The notes beneath the pieces were generated by a model that saw only the letters and a list, made by a program, of their open reading frames with translations, made no database searches and had not been told where the DNA came from. Below are positions 1 to 10,858 of a DNA stretch of 64,000 nucleotides, piece after piece (within the stretch, counting starts at the first letter, position 1; every line of letters begins with the position of its first letter). Origin of the DNA: Lasiodiplodia sp. COLG20 (taxonomy: Eukaryota > Ascomycota > Dothideomycetes > Botryosphaeriales > Botryosphaeriaceae); assembly GCA_009801085.1 (NCBI GenBank), contig VNWV01000008.1:2294001-2358000 (forward strand), written 5' to 3'. The position numbers and the translations under genes were made by a program.

Positions 1-613
1 GCACTACTTCGGACGCAATCAACGCCGAGTTGATGATCTCGAAGACATGCTGCTACTAAGTATAACGCCTTGGAGCTGTGTAAGGGGGTCATTGGGCACT
101 AACATGTCATCTGTGATTCCAAGGCCCTAATGAGGGTGGACCGCGTATGCACCGGGCGGTAGCAAGGTCCGACTCCTACGAGATTGCGTACATGTCGAGA
201 ACGCAGACGGGGTTGGAAGCATATCTGATTCTTTCCGGTGCACCACTCAACCAGGTACGTGAGATACCACTACTTCTGCGCAAGACTTCTATTCAACACC
301 GCTGACATTTCGATATGAAGGCTCGTACTTCTGAAGGGGTCAGCTTTCCTCGAATTGCCCTGTGATCTGCAGACATGGGTGTCATACACACCATGCGGTG
401 ATCGTCAAGCTCCGGCATTCTCGTCCGCAGCGCAACCAGTTCTCTCATCATAGCATAGCGATTTCCATTCGCTTTTTCTTTTTTGCCAAAACTCATAGAG
501 CAATTTTATTCCTTCAAAAAACAACAAGCTACAATATTATTTTACCTACCAAACATGCGGCATTAAGTCGACTTTACCGTTCCAAGCGTATTCCTTGCCT
601 CTCCAACGATCCC
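1..613. other. left-edge region without a supported gene
   Basis: No frame shows a recognisable domain. A 67-codon ATG ORF lies on the minus strand (293-496) and is basic and Met-rich, but it has no family resemblance I can name. A short open frame on the plus strand at 2-130 could be the tail of a gene outside the window. The part next to 613 is probably the 3' untranslated region of the P450. Confidence 0.4.
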
Positions 614-2473
614 TTAGTTCGGAACCACCCTCGGGCTGATTTTCACATCCACTCCCTTCACTCTGACGAACCACGAGTTCGTCAACTCCCACTCCTTCTT
701 CGGGTCAACCAGATCGAACTACGCACAGCGTCAGCAATCACATCTAAACTTAAAAATGAACTTAAAGGCAGCACTTACATCAAACCTCCCCAACACCGTC
801 GGCACAACCTTATAAATCTCAAACAAGCTCAACTCCCTCCCCAAACACACCCTCCTCCCCGCCCCAAAGCTCAACATAACATCCTTCATCCGCTTAACCC
901 TCTCCTCATACGCCCCCTCCGCCTCCCCTTCGGCGCGCAACCACCGCTCCGGCACGAAGCTCTCAGCATCAGGCCCGAAAACCCCCTTATCGTTATTCAC
1001 GACCCACGCATTCATGCCCACGACGGTGCCGGCAGGCAAGAACGCCGCGCCATCCGGCAGCGCGAGCCCGCCGTCGGGCACGACGCGCTCGAGCATGAGC
1101 CCCACGCCCGGATGCACCCGCAGCGCCTCCTTGACCACCGCATCGAGGTACTCCAAGCGCACCGCATCCTCGTAGCGCCACACGCCGCCTTCCGGCAGCG
1201 GCTGGGCATCCAGTTCGGCGCGCAGGCGGGCGAGCGCGCGCGGGTTGCGCAGGAGGTAGTACATGACGGCGGCGAGGGTGGTGGCGGTGGTGTCGGCGCC
1301 GGCGAGGATGTTGAGCAGCATCCAGCCGACGACGGTGCCGTCGGTGATGTTATCTTCGGGGGTGGCCGCGGCCTTGATGGCGAGGAAGTGGTCGAGGTAG
1401 TCCTGGTTGGCCGTGTCGTTGGTCTCGGCGCCCGTCGTGCGCGCGACGAGCTTCTTGACGCAGAAGTCGGCGGCGGCTTGGAAGGAGGGCGGCCCCACGC
1501 GGTGCACCGGGTTCTTGTCGAGTAGCTCGTCGAGGATGGGGATTTGGCCGACCTGGGTTGGGTTAGTATGTTGGGGGAAGAATTGGGGGCATGTTGTACG
1601 AAGTGGGGGCTGGTGGTTGGGAGGCGGCTGAGCGGGGGGGAAATTTGGGGAGCGGGAGGATGAGGGGGCTACGTACAGCGGCGAAGTAGTCGAGGGCTTT
1701 CTCGGCGGTGGAAAGCAGGTCGTCGATATCACCGCCCTTGTTCAAGAAGCCTTCCTTGATCGGCTTGCTGAAAGTGACGTCGGAGATGGCATCCCAGGCA
1801 TCTGATCAGTTCGAAACAGTCAGCAAGTTGAACGTAACTCAGCTCGTAGGAATATGAAAGAAGCCAATACTAACAAAAGAGGAACCACTCAGCGATATCA
1901 CACGCCTTACCCTTCTGCAAGAAGCGCTCTTCCAGCTTCGAACAGAAGTCCCTGATGACCCCATCGACGCGGTGCTCCAGCTTCAGCAGCGTCGACACCT
2001 TGTAGTATTTCTGGACGGGCGCGCGCAGCTTCTGGTGTAAGGCATTGTCGCGAGTGCCGAAGAGAGTACAGACGCGCTGGTCGCCCTGCATCACATCGTT
2101 CCCGGCGTAGAAGTCGCTCTTTGTTACGCATCGCCAGCCTCGTCAGTGAACAAGGCTCTAGTCGGAAGGTGGGATGAAGTGATGACAGGCCTCTACCAAC
2201 CTTTGGGAAGTTTGCCTTGTTGGAATAGATGAGCTTGATGCATTCAGGGTCGCTCAAGCTGACAGTGTTGGGTCCGATTCTGACGAGGGGGCCATACTTG
2301 GCGTGGAGCAGCCGGTGCGTGAGCTCAGCCCGGCCGCCTGCCGTGTCGAAGAAGCGCTGAGCATCCGTGAATTTGGCCAGCAGCGGGCCGGGGATGCGGC
2401 GGAGAGGGTGGAAGTAGTAGCGGTAGGCGGCAAAAGTGGCGGCGAGCACCAGTACCAAGGTAAAGAGAGCCAT
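614..2473 (-). CDS. cytochrome P450 monooxygenase, pisatin demethylase-like
   Basis: Haem-thiolate monooxygenase, anchored in the ER by an N-terminal hydrophobic helix (residues 1-17) followed by a Pro-rich hinge with PGPL. I join five exons, 2473-2201, 2118-1875, 1801-1677, 1552-779 and 718-614, whose phases all agree; they give 506 residues, the usual length. Visible motifs are AGADTT in the I helix (298-303), EALR of the ExxR motif (356-359), FVPERW, and the haem loop FGAGRRVCLG (443-452) with Cys450 as the iron ligand. The last 35 residues come from a separate exon, after a donor at 778, and end at the TAA at 616-614. The pattern around the N-terminus and I helix resembles the pisatin demethylase/benzoate-hydroxylase group of fungal P450s. 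The substrate cannot be read from sequence. A receptor-like gene and a Zn2Cys6 regulator follow, so it may belong to a metabolic cluster extending left. Confidence 0.93.
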
Positions 2474-3343
2474 GACTCCGTCGTGGTTTCAGAAATCAAA
2501 GTGAGGCGAGAGAAATAGGGACGTTGGTGTTAACTACCAGGAACACCCCGCCCTCTTGCAGGTAGTACGGGCAACAAAGAGAGCTGTGGGGAGCAGCTCT
2601 TTTGAACCGTGGGAAAGGGACCCCCGGCATTGCAATTAATACAGAGGTCCTCAAGGGGGGCCACGCCATGGACGCGGGATAGGAATGGGTCTGCGGCACA
2701 GCAGTTGCTTCCATTACTCAGGCCTACCCACCTAACGACTTCAGGAGAATCTGGCCGTGCCGCGGGAGAGGGAGCATGTTGATCCGGGGACGGGGATGCA
2801 ATTCGTGTTTTTAGCGCGTATGCTCGGCACTCATTCCCTGCAAAGAGAAAGACTCGAGCGCCTCTGCCAGCCTGATCGCAACTGCCGATGCGATGACCTG
2901 ATTTTTTGATATAGCGGTGGAGTAGGGCCCGCATAATGCAACGGTTCCGTGAAGAGATCTGACTCGCCCAGTTCTGTGGACCCATTGCCTGATATGGCTA
3001 GCGAAGGAACCGACGCAGCGGCGCGGCCCGCCCTCCGCGCGTCTCAGTAACTTTGGGCCCTCCGTGATTCGAGGTTTTGGATCGTCGAATTTCGCTAAGG
3101 CATGCTGCAGGTCTTTCTCCACAGCTCGGAGTCTGCGGACGGCTACGAGAGGCATGCCCGACCAAACATGCTACCCTCCCTTAACAAGCCTGACTCGAAT
3201 GCTTGTCACAACCTCCCTTGCGAGCACCAACGGCCCTGCGCCTCCTCCCCTGCCATGGCATCTTCACTGTTCAAGTATCTCACTTTGCCGTTCGTCCTGC
3301 AGGCACTGGTCCATTCTCTGGATTTTCCTCCACAACCACTCCA
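2474..3343. other. intergenic region between divergent P450 and rhodopsin-like genes
   Basis: This 870-bp gap carries the promoters of two divergently transcribed genes. The overlapping short frames have no family resemblance. I see no RNA gene or repeat. Confidence 0.5.
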
Positions 3344-4737
3344 ATGAAGACGATGGGCGGCCTTGGGCCGACCATCATCGGCGTCATGCTTGGCCAGTCC
3401 GTACTGGCCATGCTCTTTGTCTTTCCAAGGCTGTATACGAAGGCACGCATCAACCGATCATTGGGCTGGGACGACCACATGGCAGCTGTCTCGTGGGTAA
3501 ATAATGCCGTTGGGAGCCACAAAAGTAATAGTGACGAACATGCTTTAGGTCATGCTGTTGTGCTATTCTGCAATATGCTCGTATGCTGCAACAGAGGGTT
3601 ATGGGAGGCATGCCGAAGTGTTAGGTGGCGAACAAGCTGCTCTGGCGGCGAAAATAACGATCATCGGCCAGACTTTCTGTAAGTGTCAAGTCCTGTCTCC
3701 AGCTTTCATACGAACTCCTGCTGACTTGTCAGGTATCATCGGCATCGCGACGAGCAAGGCCTGCGTGGCCTTTTTCTTGCTGCGAATTGTCGTTTTCGTA
3801 TGGCACCAAATAGTGCTGTGGGTTTGTGTCGTCGCTATAGCAATAATTTGCGTTATGTGCGCCTTGTTTGATTTCATTCGCTGCAATCCCGTTGCAGCAG
3901 TGTGGAACCCCACACTGGAGGCCAAGTGTTGGATGGGCACCGAAGCATTTACCGATCTCTCAGTTGGCGTCGGAGGTGTGTACGCAATACCCGAAGGGAG
4001 AATGAGCATGCTGACTTCGATGCAGTAACGTCTGTGATATGCGACTTCGTGTTGGCACTTCTGCCATGGGCAATCCTTTGGAACCTCAACATGAAGAAAA
4101 AGGAGAAGAGGCTGATTGGTATCTCCATGAGTCTCGGAGTATTGTAGGTACAACGGAAGTTGATTGATATGGCCTCCCAGCTAACCTTCTCGGAGTGCTG
4201 GAGCATCTGGTATCGTCCGCGCCATCGAGTTGAAACGGCTTTCAGGGAGATCTGACTACACTTGTAAGTTTCAACCCTATCTTAAAGGCTCGCACTGACG
4301 ATGGCTGTGATTCGACAGATGAAAGCGTTAGCCCCATTCTGTGGTCGTCCACAGAGCTCTGCATCACCCTGTGTACAGCCTGCATGCCGATGCTCCGGCC
4401 TCTTTACAACAAAATTCGAGGAAAAAGCAGCACCGATGGCTACGAACAGTACGACAAGGCTGAGAGCGGAGCTACTCCGGCCCAAGGGATATCCCTTGAC
4501 AACGTGGGCAACAACAGTAATAAGCGCAGAAAGGGCTCAACGAAGATGGGTCTCAACGAGACGACTCTTGGCGGTACCGTCATGGATACGTGGATAGATC
4601 ATACGAAACGTCAAGGCAGTGACGAGGACATTTTGATAAGCCAAAGTGGCGGTATAACCGTCATAACCGAGATCGATTCGCAGTCGAGAAGAACAACCTC
4701 GGTCGCGGAAAGTGCAACTGAGCATTCAAGGAGGTAG
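3344..4737 (+). CDS. rhodopsin-like (PTH11-type) integral membrane protein
   Basis: Seven-helix fungal membrane protein of the 'fungal rhodopsin domain' group, which includes PTH11-like receptors and proteins encoded in toxin and metabolite clusters. Six exons with matching phases (3344-3496, 3549-3678, 3733-3975, 4026-4143, 4196-4263, 4319-4737) give 376 residues. The first helix starts right after the initiator (GPTIIGVMLGQSVLAM) and is followed by the family's GWDDH motif. Later landmarks are SKACVAFFLLRI, a helix with CDFVLALLPWAILW, and VFAGASGIVRAIEL. The cytosolic tail of about 115 residues is polar and Ser/Thr-rich. An ATG three codons downstream could also serve as the start. Ligand and role are unknown. 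Its place between a P450 and a Zn2Cys6 factor suggests a cluster or signalling role, but that is inference. Confidence 0.88.
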
Positions 4738-4812
4738 GATATAAAAAACATTGGAGGAGACGGTCGTCAAAAAATTCCATTTGTTTGAGGAGACAATGAG
4801 AAGAATTCCCGA

Positions 4813-7252
4813 TCAGCTGAACATGGTCCAGCTCTGACTGTCCCAATCGATGCTTTCCAGCCAAGGCATGAACTCGGCATCATTGCAGGAGAAGGGTATG
4901 GAAAAGTCGACATTCACTGAGGACGATCCATTCTCGGCCATGTGGACATCGCTTCGTGATTCCGGGCTGAGAATCTTGTCCAGAATACGCCTGATGAATT
5001 TCCGGCCGTGTGCACATATTGACGAGCTAGGTTCATCTGCTGGGACGTAGGCAAGGGCGTTTGCAAATACACTAAGGTCCTGAATGGCTTGCGAGCGGTT
5101 TAGTGGGAAGGATATTGGCTGGTGTGGGTATTGCTCCTGTCGAAGAAGCTCGACTGCAACAGCACATGCGGCTGGGAGACCTGGGCTTGAGAGCTGCATA
5201 ACATGGTTATCAGGAGAGGCATTCTATACGAAGCGATCGGCGACTGCTTACCATTAAGTATGCGTCTTGAAATTCGCCGAGGACTTCCCGCTTCCCAGCG
5301 ACCGTGATAATGTCCGCGAGTAATCTGACCGCCACCTGCAGAAGCTCCCTCGTGTCTGCACCGGCCCGCTTGATCAGCGCTCGTTGAAGGAGAAATTCGT
5401 TATAGAGGTGTTCGATATGGATGAAAATGAGGTAAAGACATTCGATTGGGGGCTTTTGATTGTTCCAGATGTGTTCCGGGTCTTGGCGGAGATATGTAGG
5501 TAGCGCGTCCCATGTATGCTGTGCCTTGCGCTGGATTTCTCTGCGATTTCATAATCAGCTTAGAAAAGAAAATAACACAGAGAGCGCAAGGCTCTCACCT
5601 TGCTCTGTCAACAATGTTCTCGACGGGTGCACCGATGGATAGCTCGAGAATATCTTCCCTGATTGTCTGTCGTGATGTTAGAATTATACGCTCGGGTTAG
5701 TGTAAAGTAATAAGATGGAACGCACGCAGTACTGGACCCACGCTCTGGTCCACGTCCGCCTCTGGACACGTGTGCCTTTCGACCACCCCTCGCTGTCTAG
5801 TGTTGTGAGCGCGGCCTCAAGGTCTGGCCCGTGCGATAACAGTTGTTGGTCCGTGAGATCCAAGGGAAGCTGTACCACGCAGTAGCGGTAGCTGAGACGA
5901 GGCGGCCTACCGAGGAAGGCAGCTAGCCATTTATCATGAGCGAAAGCCGATGCAACAAGCCTCTTCCGAATCTCGACAAGGAAAAACGGCAGGCCTTTTG
6001 AGTTGACCTCTTGATGCCAGCCGAGAGCCATGATAGCGTTCATGATTCGGCCTGATTTCTGCCAACTGTCATAGCCTGTTGCGTCTAAATCAGTGGCACT
6101 GTTGGCGCAACAGAAGGGAAAGCTTACATGAGTCACCGTGTAGGAAAAGGTACATGACATTGATCTCGTACATGAGCCACATGCCGATGTCATTTGGGAT
6201 GCATGTCTCTTCACAGAATTTCAAACAAGTCTCAGAAGCGCGATACATGGCAACGATCAAGCTTCTCTTGTTTTTGTAGCGGCGATTGAAAGCCAAGAGC
6301 GGGTCCCATTCTTGGACGAGTCAGCGTTGATGCATGATGGTACAAGAAGCTTGAGCTTACCTGGCATCGTTGTCGCAACCACGCCCACCAGGCACAGAAT
6401 GATGCCAACAACTTCCCAACGGAGATTTTGGGCCGTTGACAGGTCAATCCACTCACGTGCTGTCTTGACGCTCTCGCTTCGGAGCTTTTGGTCGGTGTTC
6501 TGCCAGATGTGCTCCGACAGTTTCCTGAGCTGTGCCACATCCTGGTATTGGAGCACCTCGGCGTACTCGGACGATAGCGAGGTCATCCACTGCTTGATGA
6601 TAGGCTCAATGGTGATGATTCCCTGAGTAACGGTGTACCATCGCTGTATGTAGCGCTCAAAGATGGGTATGTCCTTCAGCAGGCTGAGTATCTCGACACC
6701 TTTCCGGACGTTTTCAGGACTGATCCTTGGATTAGAGCAGGAATGACAGTCATGCTCTTCCTGGCTCATTCCGAGGCTACCCTCATTTTCTGTCAGGACG
6801 GCGGAATAGCTGGTGGATCCAAGGAAACCAGCATGGTGACGTACATCCGACGGTGCAGAATATTGGGGTTCTGCCTCGTTCGATTCATCGTCAACGACGG
6901 GCAGGGGGGCGCTACGGGCATCTAATTGAGGAGTAGAAGGAGAGGCCAGCTGAGCAGTACTGGGGGACGGCACGTCCGGAGAAGCAGTTTGCGGGGGGCT
7001 GAGCACAGGCTCAGAGGCGCGGGGAGTGGCAGCGGCGCGAGGGCGAGTCAAGGGAGCAGGATGGTAAACACACTGGTCCTGCTTGTTGCGACGGGTACAT
7101 CTGCCACAGGCGGGCATTATGTGGTCGCAGCGGAGCTTGCCCTTGCGGCATGGTTCACACGACTGGAGTTTTCCATTCCGACGATAGGATGGGTTCAGCC
7201 TTGGCGTTTGGGAGTCTCTGTTGAGCTGCTTGGGTATGGAGAATCGGGTCAT
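4813..7252 (-). CDS. Zn(II)2Cys6 fungal transcription factor
   Basis: Nuclear DNA-binding regulator. The N-terminal binuclear zinc cluster has Cys at 32, 35, 42, 49, 52 and 61 and the basic stretch RKGKLR between the second and third Cys, as in Gal4-type factors. A Pro/Ser/Thr/Ala-rich linker follows (about 70-160), then the helical fungal 'middle homology' region. Six exons (7252-6361, 6310-6128, 6075-5726, 5666-5599, 5540-5252, 5193-4813) join in phase to give 720 residues. The middle region contains LGWHQE and a conserved stretch with LAAFLGRPPRLSYRYC, typical of the fungal-specific regulatory domain. The gene ends 75 bp from the 3' end of the rhodopsin-like gene, so the two converge. Target genes cannot be inferred beyond the likely involvement of its neighbours. 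Confidence 0.92.
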
Positions 7253-7979
7253 GTTGATTCCGCAGGCTCATACGGCGTTCCCAGGGGACTTGGAAGAGAC
7301 GGAAAAAGGGTGAAAAGTGTAAACGGGGGAGCGGTCCGCCGAGTACATAACGACGAGCGAAGGCGTTTCAAGCATGCGACACGGCGATTGCGCAAGCAGC
7401 GAATAGCAGGGGCTGTAACGGTCGATAAGTACGGAGTTCGGCCGGAGTTGGCGGAGCGTTGTGGGCAGAGCGCTGTTGGCGGGCGAACGACGCGAGCGGT
7501 CGCTGCGGGCCGCCGTATACTCCGGTCGCAACTGCCCCGCTGAGAGTGAAGTCATGGCCGTTGTCGCCACAGCGTTGTGTATCACGTTTACGCCCCCAGA
7601 CACAGCCATTGCTCGATCGGCCCGGGCAGCTTGGCCCTCGTGCCGCCGCCAGACTGCTTACACATAACAGCCCTACCACCACCAAGCCTCGATATCTTCT
7701 GCACACCCGACGAATGATCTTGCAACCCACCAGCGGTGTGCCATTGCTGACTGAGCGCCATGCGGCGTGGCCATGCATCCAGAAATGGAACACCCTAACG
7801 TCGTGGAAGCCCTGCTCGAGCAACATCAGCTCTGCTGCCAGCGTCTATAAAATAGCCTCCAAACTGCCCTCTGGCTCCAGAAACCAGTCTGCACCGCATC
7901 GAGCTGCTTCACCTGTCTCTTCATCTTCACAGCAATTTACGCCCAATTCATCTCGTCTTCCCTGTCCAATCACGCCACC
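7253..7979. other. divergent promoter region
   Basis: This gap lies upstream of both the zinc-cluster regulator and a small Ser-rich gene. A TATAAAATA element at about 7846 precedes the plus-strand gene by about 130 bp, and the leader just before the ATG is rich in C and T, as in highly expressed fungal genes. Long overlapping frames here on both strands reflect high GC, not genes. Confidence 0.45.
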
Positions 7980-8416
7980 ATGATTCCTCAGATGCCCTTC
8001 CGCTTCTACGGCTCTCTCGAGGGCAGCTTCCTCACGGCCGCCGAGCCGACCACCTACGCCTACAGCCCTCGCTCCTCGGTCTACTCGTCGTCCACCACCC
8101 TGTACGACGAGCGTGGCCCCCAGATCATCGAACCCCACCCGCCGACACGTCGTGCCGCAAGCGAAAATAGCCAGGCAGCATCCACCACCAGCCAGGCAAC
8201 CAGCGACACTGACTCGGACCAAGGAGAGGCAAGCAAGGCTCCCTCCGAAACATCGTCCTCGCGCTCTTCGTCGCGTTCCTCGTCGCCCAAGAGGCCAATG
8301 AACGGCGACCTGTTGTCGTCCGGTACGCAACACCAAGGCTGCCGGCCACGCACCATTGTAGGACTAACAGGTTGCCTGCAGCTCCGCGCATGAATGCAAC
8401 TCGCCTGATGGGATAG
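7980..8416 (+). CDS. small Ser-rich protein, unknown function
   Basis: I do not recognise a family. The ATG sits in a good fungal context (CCACC before ATG), follows a pyrimidine-rich leader, and lies downstream of a TATA element. The product begins with an aromatic stretch (MPFRFYGSLEG), then a Tyr/Ser segment, then a long disordered part rich in Ser, Thr, Gln and Glu. Read straight through, the frame ends at 8393 (137 residues). I prefer an intron from 8323 (GTACGC) to 8381, with a CTAAC branch motif. That joins in phase to a short exon ending at 8416 and replaces an odd Cys-rich tail with APRMNATRLMG, giving about 125 residues. No signal peptide or membrane helix is visible. Both the gene and its 3' structure are tentative. 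Confidence 0.45.
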
Positions 8417-9154
8417 GTGTCAGCCGTGTCGATGAAAAAAGTCACTGCTGCTGGGTGGGCCTCTTTTTTGCTTACTCAGGAGCCACATGCAGAGCAGCCT
8501 TCTTGGCAACGCTGCTGACGTCGGATTCCTCTTTTTGGCAACGTGGGGGCTAAGCGGGTACTGGCGTTTTGGGCATAGGGTAATTACGACATGGGATCGT
8601 CGTAGGATGTGGCTTTGTCGCGGATCTCCATCTTTGATATTTATTGTAGACAAAGCAATTCTTGGGATTCCACGTTTACTGTAGTTGCGCCACCGTTGCA
8701 CAGGTGATCACGCCAAAACAGAGGCAGGACTCAGGCATTCTTAATCACCGGAAGGCCCGGCAGGGCGTTCAATTAAGCTCTTCGGAAGCCAACCCCGGCA
8801 AGCCATAGCGCATTGCAAACTTGCGCAAACCTGCGCCGATTTTTCGTGGCGGAAGAGAAGGAACCCCGCGTGTGGTGCCGTCATGGTCCGCAACCGGCTT
8901 TTTAGTGCGGCTGCCTTGCGGGGTGCCTCGCTCTGGAATGTTTCGGTTACACGGCCGTCGTCTCCGCCTTTTCGACAGTATCGGTGTATGTCTTGGCGTA
9001 AGCCTCCATCTATAAGTTAGTTGATGGTTGCTCTATCAGAGGGAGGCTCTTTGCAACCCCACCCGCATTAATTTCATTGGACTTGGCGCCTGTGGTCGTG
9101 TAAGCCCTACAGACCGCCATTTATAGCTTTGTGCAAAGGGAAGGGCATCGGCAT
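8417..9154. other. intergenic region upstream of the lipase
   Basis: I see no domain, RNA gene or repeat. The right part is the lipase promoter, and a CATTTATAGC element at about 9118-9127 lies some 30 bp upstream of the ATG. The ORFs in this stretch are short and unremarkable. Confidence 0.45.
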
Positions 9155-10740
9155 ATGACAATGATTCGTTCCACTCTCCCATGGTGGACGATTATCCTTC
9201 TCGCACCTCTTGCTGCCTGTCAAGAAACGGCCATTCCCGGGCCTCAATGCCAGGATTTCGCCTCATCCTACAAGCTCTCGGCCGAACAGATTGCCAAAGC
9301 CGGCATCAGTAACATCACGGCGAACAATGTCGAAATCGCCCTCAACTTCGAGCGCACCAATTGGGCCACTCAATCCGTAACCAATGACCCGTCCGTCTGC
9401 CTCCTCTCCTCTTCACTTCTCCTCACTAACGCCGTTTCGAATCCAGATTCTACCACATCCCCAGCAACATCAACTGGACCTCGTCCATCCCCGCCGGCAC
9501 CGTCTTCGCCGTCGAAAACGTGACCAACACCTCCCTCTACACGCTCCCGGCCCCGATCTCCATGTCGCGCATAATCTACCAAACGGCCACCATCAACGGC
9601 ACCACCAACGTCCCGGCCTCGGCCTACGTCCTCTGGCCCTACCTGGCCCGCACCTTCCCCAACGTCACGGGCCTGCCCGTCATCGGCTGGGGCCACGGGA
9701 CGTCGGGCGTGCTGCCGGACTGCGGGCCCTCGCACATCCGGAACCTGTGGTATCAGTTCGCGGGCCCCTACGAGATGGCCATGCAAGGCTACGTCGTCGT
9801 CGCGCCCGACTACGCCGGCCTGGGCGTCTCCACTACCGCACCATCCTCATCTTCCTCCAACACCACTTCAAACGACGACCCCAACCGCATCCTCCACCCC
9901 TACCTCTCCAACCCCTCGCACGGCCTCGACATCCTCCACGCCGTCCGCGCCGCCCGCGCCGCCTTCCCCTCCCTCTCGACCCAGCACGTCGTCATCGGCC
10001 ACTCGCAAGGCGGCGGCGCCGCATGGTCCGCCGCCGTCGAAGCCGCGCGCTGCCCGCAAACCTTCCCCGGCTACCTCGGCGCCGTCGCGGGCTCGCCCGC
10101 GCCGTCCGGCGCCCACTACCTGACGCTGCTCTCCGCCGCGACAGCGACGTTCTCGCCGCTGGCCCCGTACATCGCGATGGGCGTCCACGCGGCGTATCCG
10201 GGCGTGGGGTTGGACGAGCTGTTCACGCCAGAGGGGCTGGCGCGGTTCGAGTTGATGCGGGAGGTGGGGGGGTGTAGTAGCGTTGCGACGGAGCTGTTCG
10301 CCGCTGCGGGTGACGGTGAGAAGACGCCGTGGGTGCGGCCGGATATCGCGGACTTTTGGGCGACGCGGGCGTTTGCGGCGGCGGCGGATTATGTGGGGGA
10401 GGATGTGGGTGGGGTGGAGACGCCGCTGCTGGTGCTGCAGGGGGATGCGGATCCGATCGTTGTGCCCGGCCAGACGGCCGAGAGCGTGCGGCGCGCGTGC
10501 GAGGCGAATCCCGAGAGCAGTGTGGAGTTGGTGAGCTTCGAGAACGTGACGCACGTGCCGGTCATGTTTGCGGGGCAGCGCGTGTGGTTGGATTGGGTGG
10601 CGGATAGGTTTAATGGGGTTCCGGTTGAGAAGGGGTGTCGGAATCGGACGCTAGGCCCGTTGAGGAGGGAGGAGGGGGCGTATTTGAAGGAGGCGAATTT
10701 TGTGTTGGAGTGGGTGACGCAGGGGTATCAGACCGCGTAG
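9155..10740 (+). CDS. secreted lipase, LIP (secretory lipase) family
   Basis: Alpha/beta-hydrolase of the fungal secretory lipase family (Candida LIP type), predicted to hydrolyse acylglycerols outside the cell. Two exons, 9155-9390 and 9447-10740, give 509 residues. I chose the unusual donor GTCCGT at 9391 because it restores the family motif NDPFYHIP across the junction, whereas the GTAACC a few bases earlier breaks the frame. The signal peptide is visible (TMIRSTLPWWTIILLAPLAAC); an ATG two codons downstream is an alternative start. The nucleophile elbow is GHSQGG with Ser265. The likely acid is the Asp in QGDADPIV (412 or 414), and the His is in THVPVMF (448). Many N-glycosylation sites (NIT, NWT, NVT, NTS, NGT) fit secretion. 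The 3' end faces the next gene only 118 bp away. Confidence 0.92.
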
Positions 10741-10858
10741 AGTGCTTCGAGGGGAGGCTGTCTGAGGGGATGAAGTTGCGGATGGTTATAGTATGGTAGA
10801 ACATGTAATTCTACTTCGTTCTTCTCAGATTGTGATAAGTGACTAAGTGTAAGCCCGT

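Noticed and set aside
293..496. 67-codon minus-strand ORF at the left edge
   Set aside because: It has an ATG but no recognisable domain, no splice partners and no neighbouring context.
9384..10277. 297-codon plus-strand ORF overlapping the lipase in another frame
   Set aside because: It encodes a Pro/Arg/His-rich sequence caused by the lipase codon bias.
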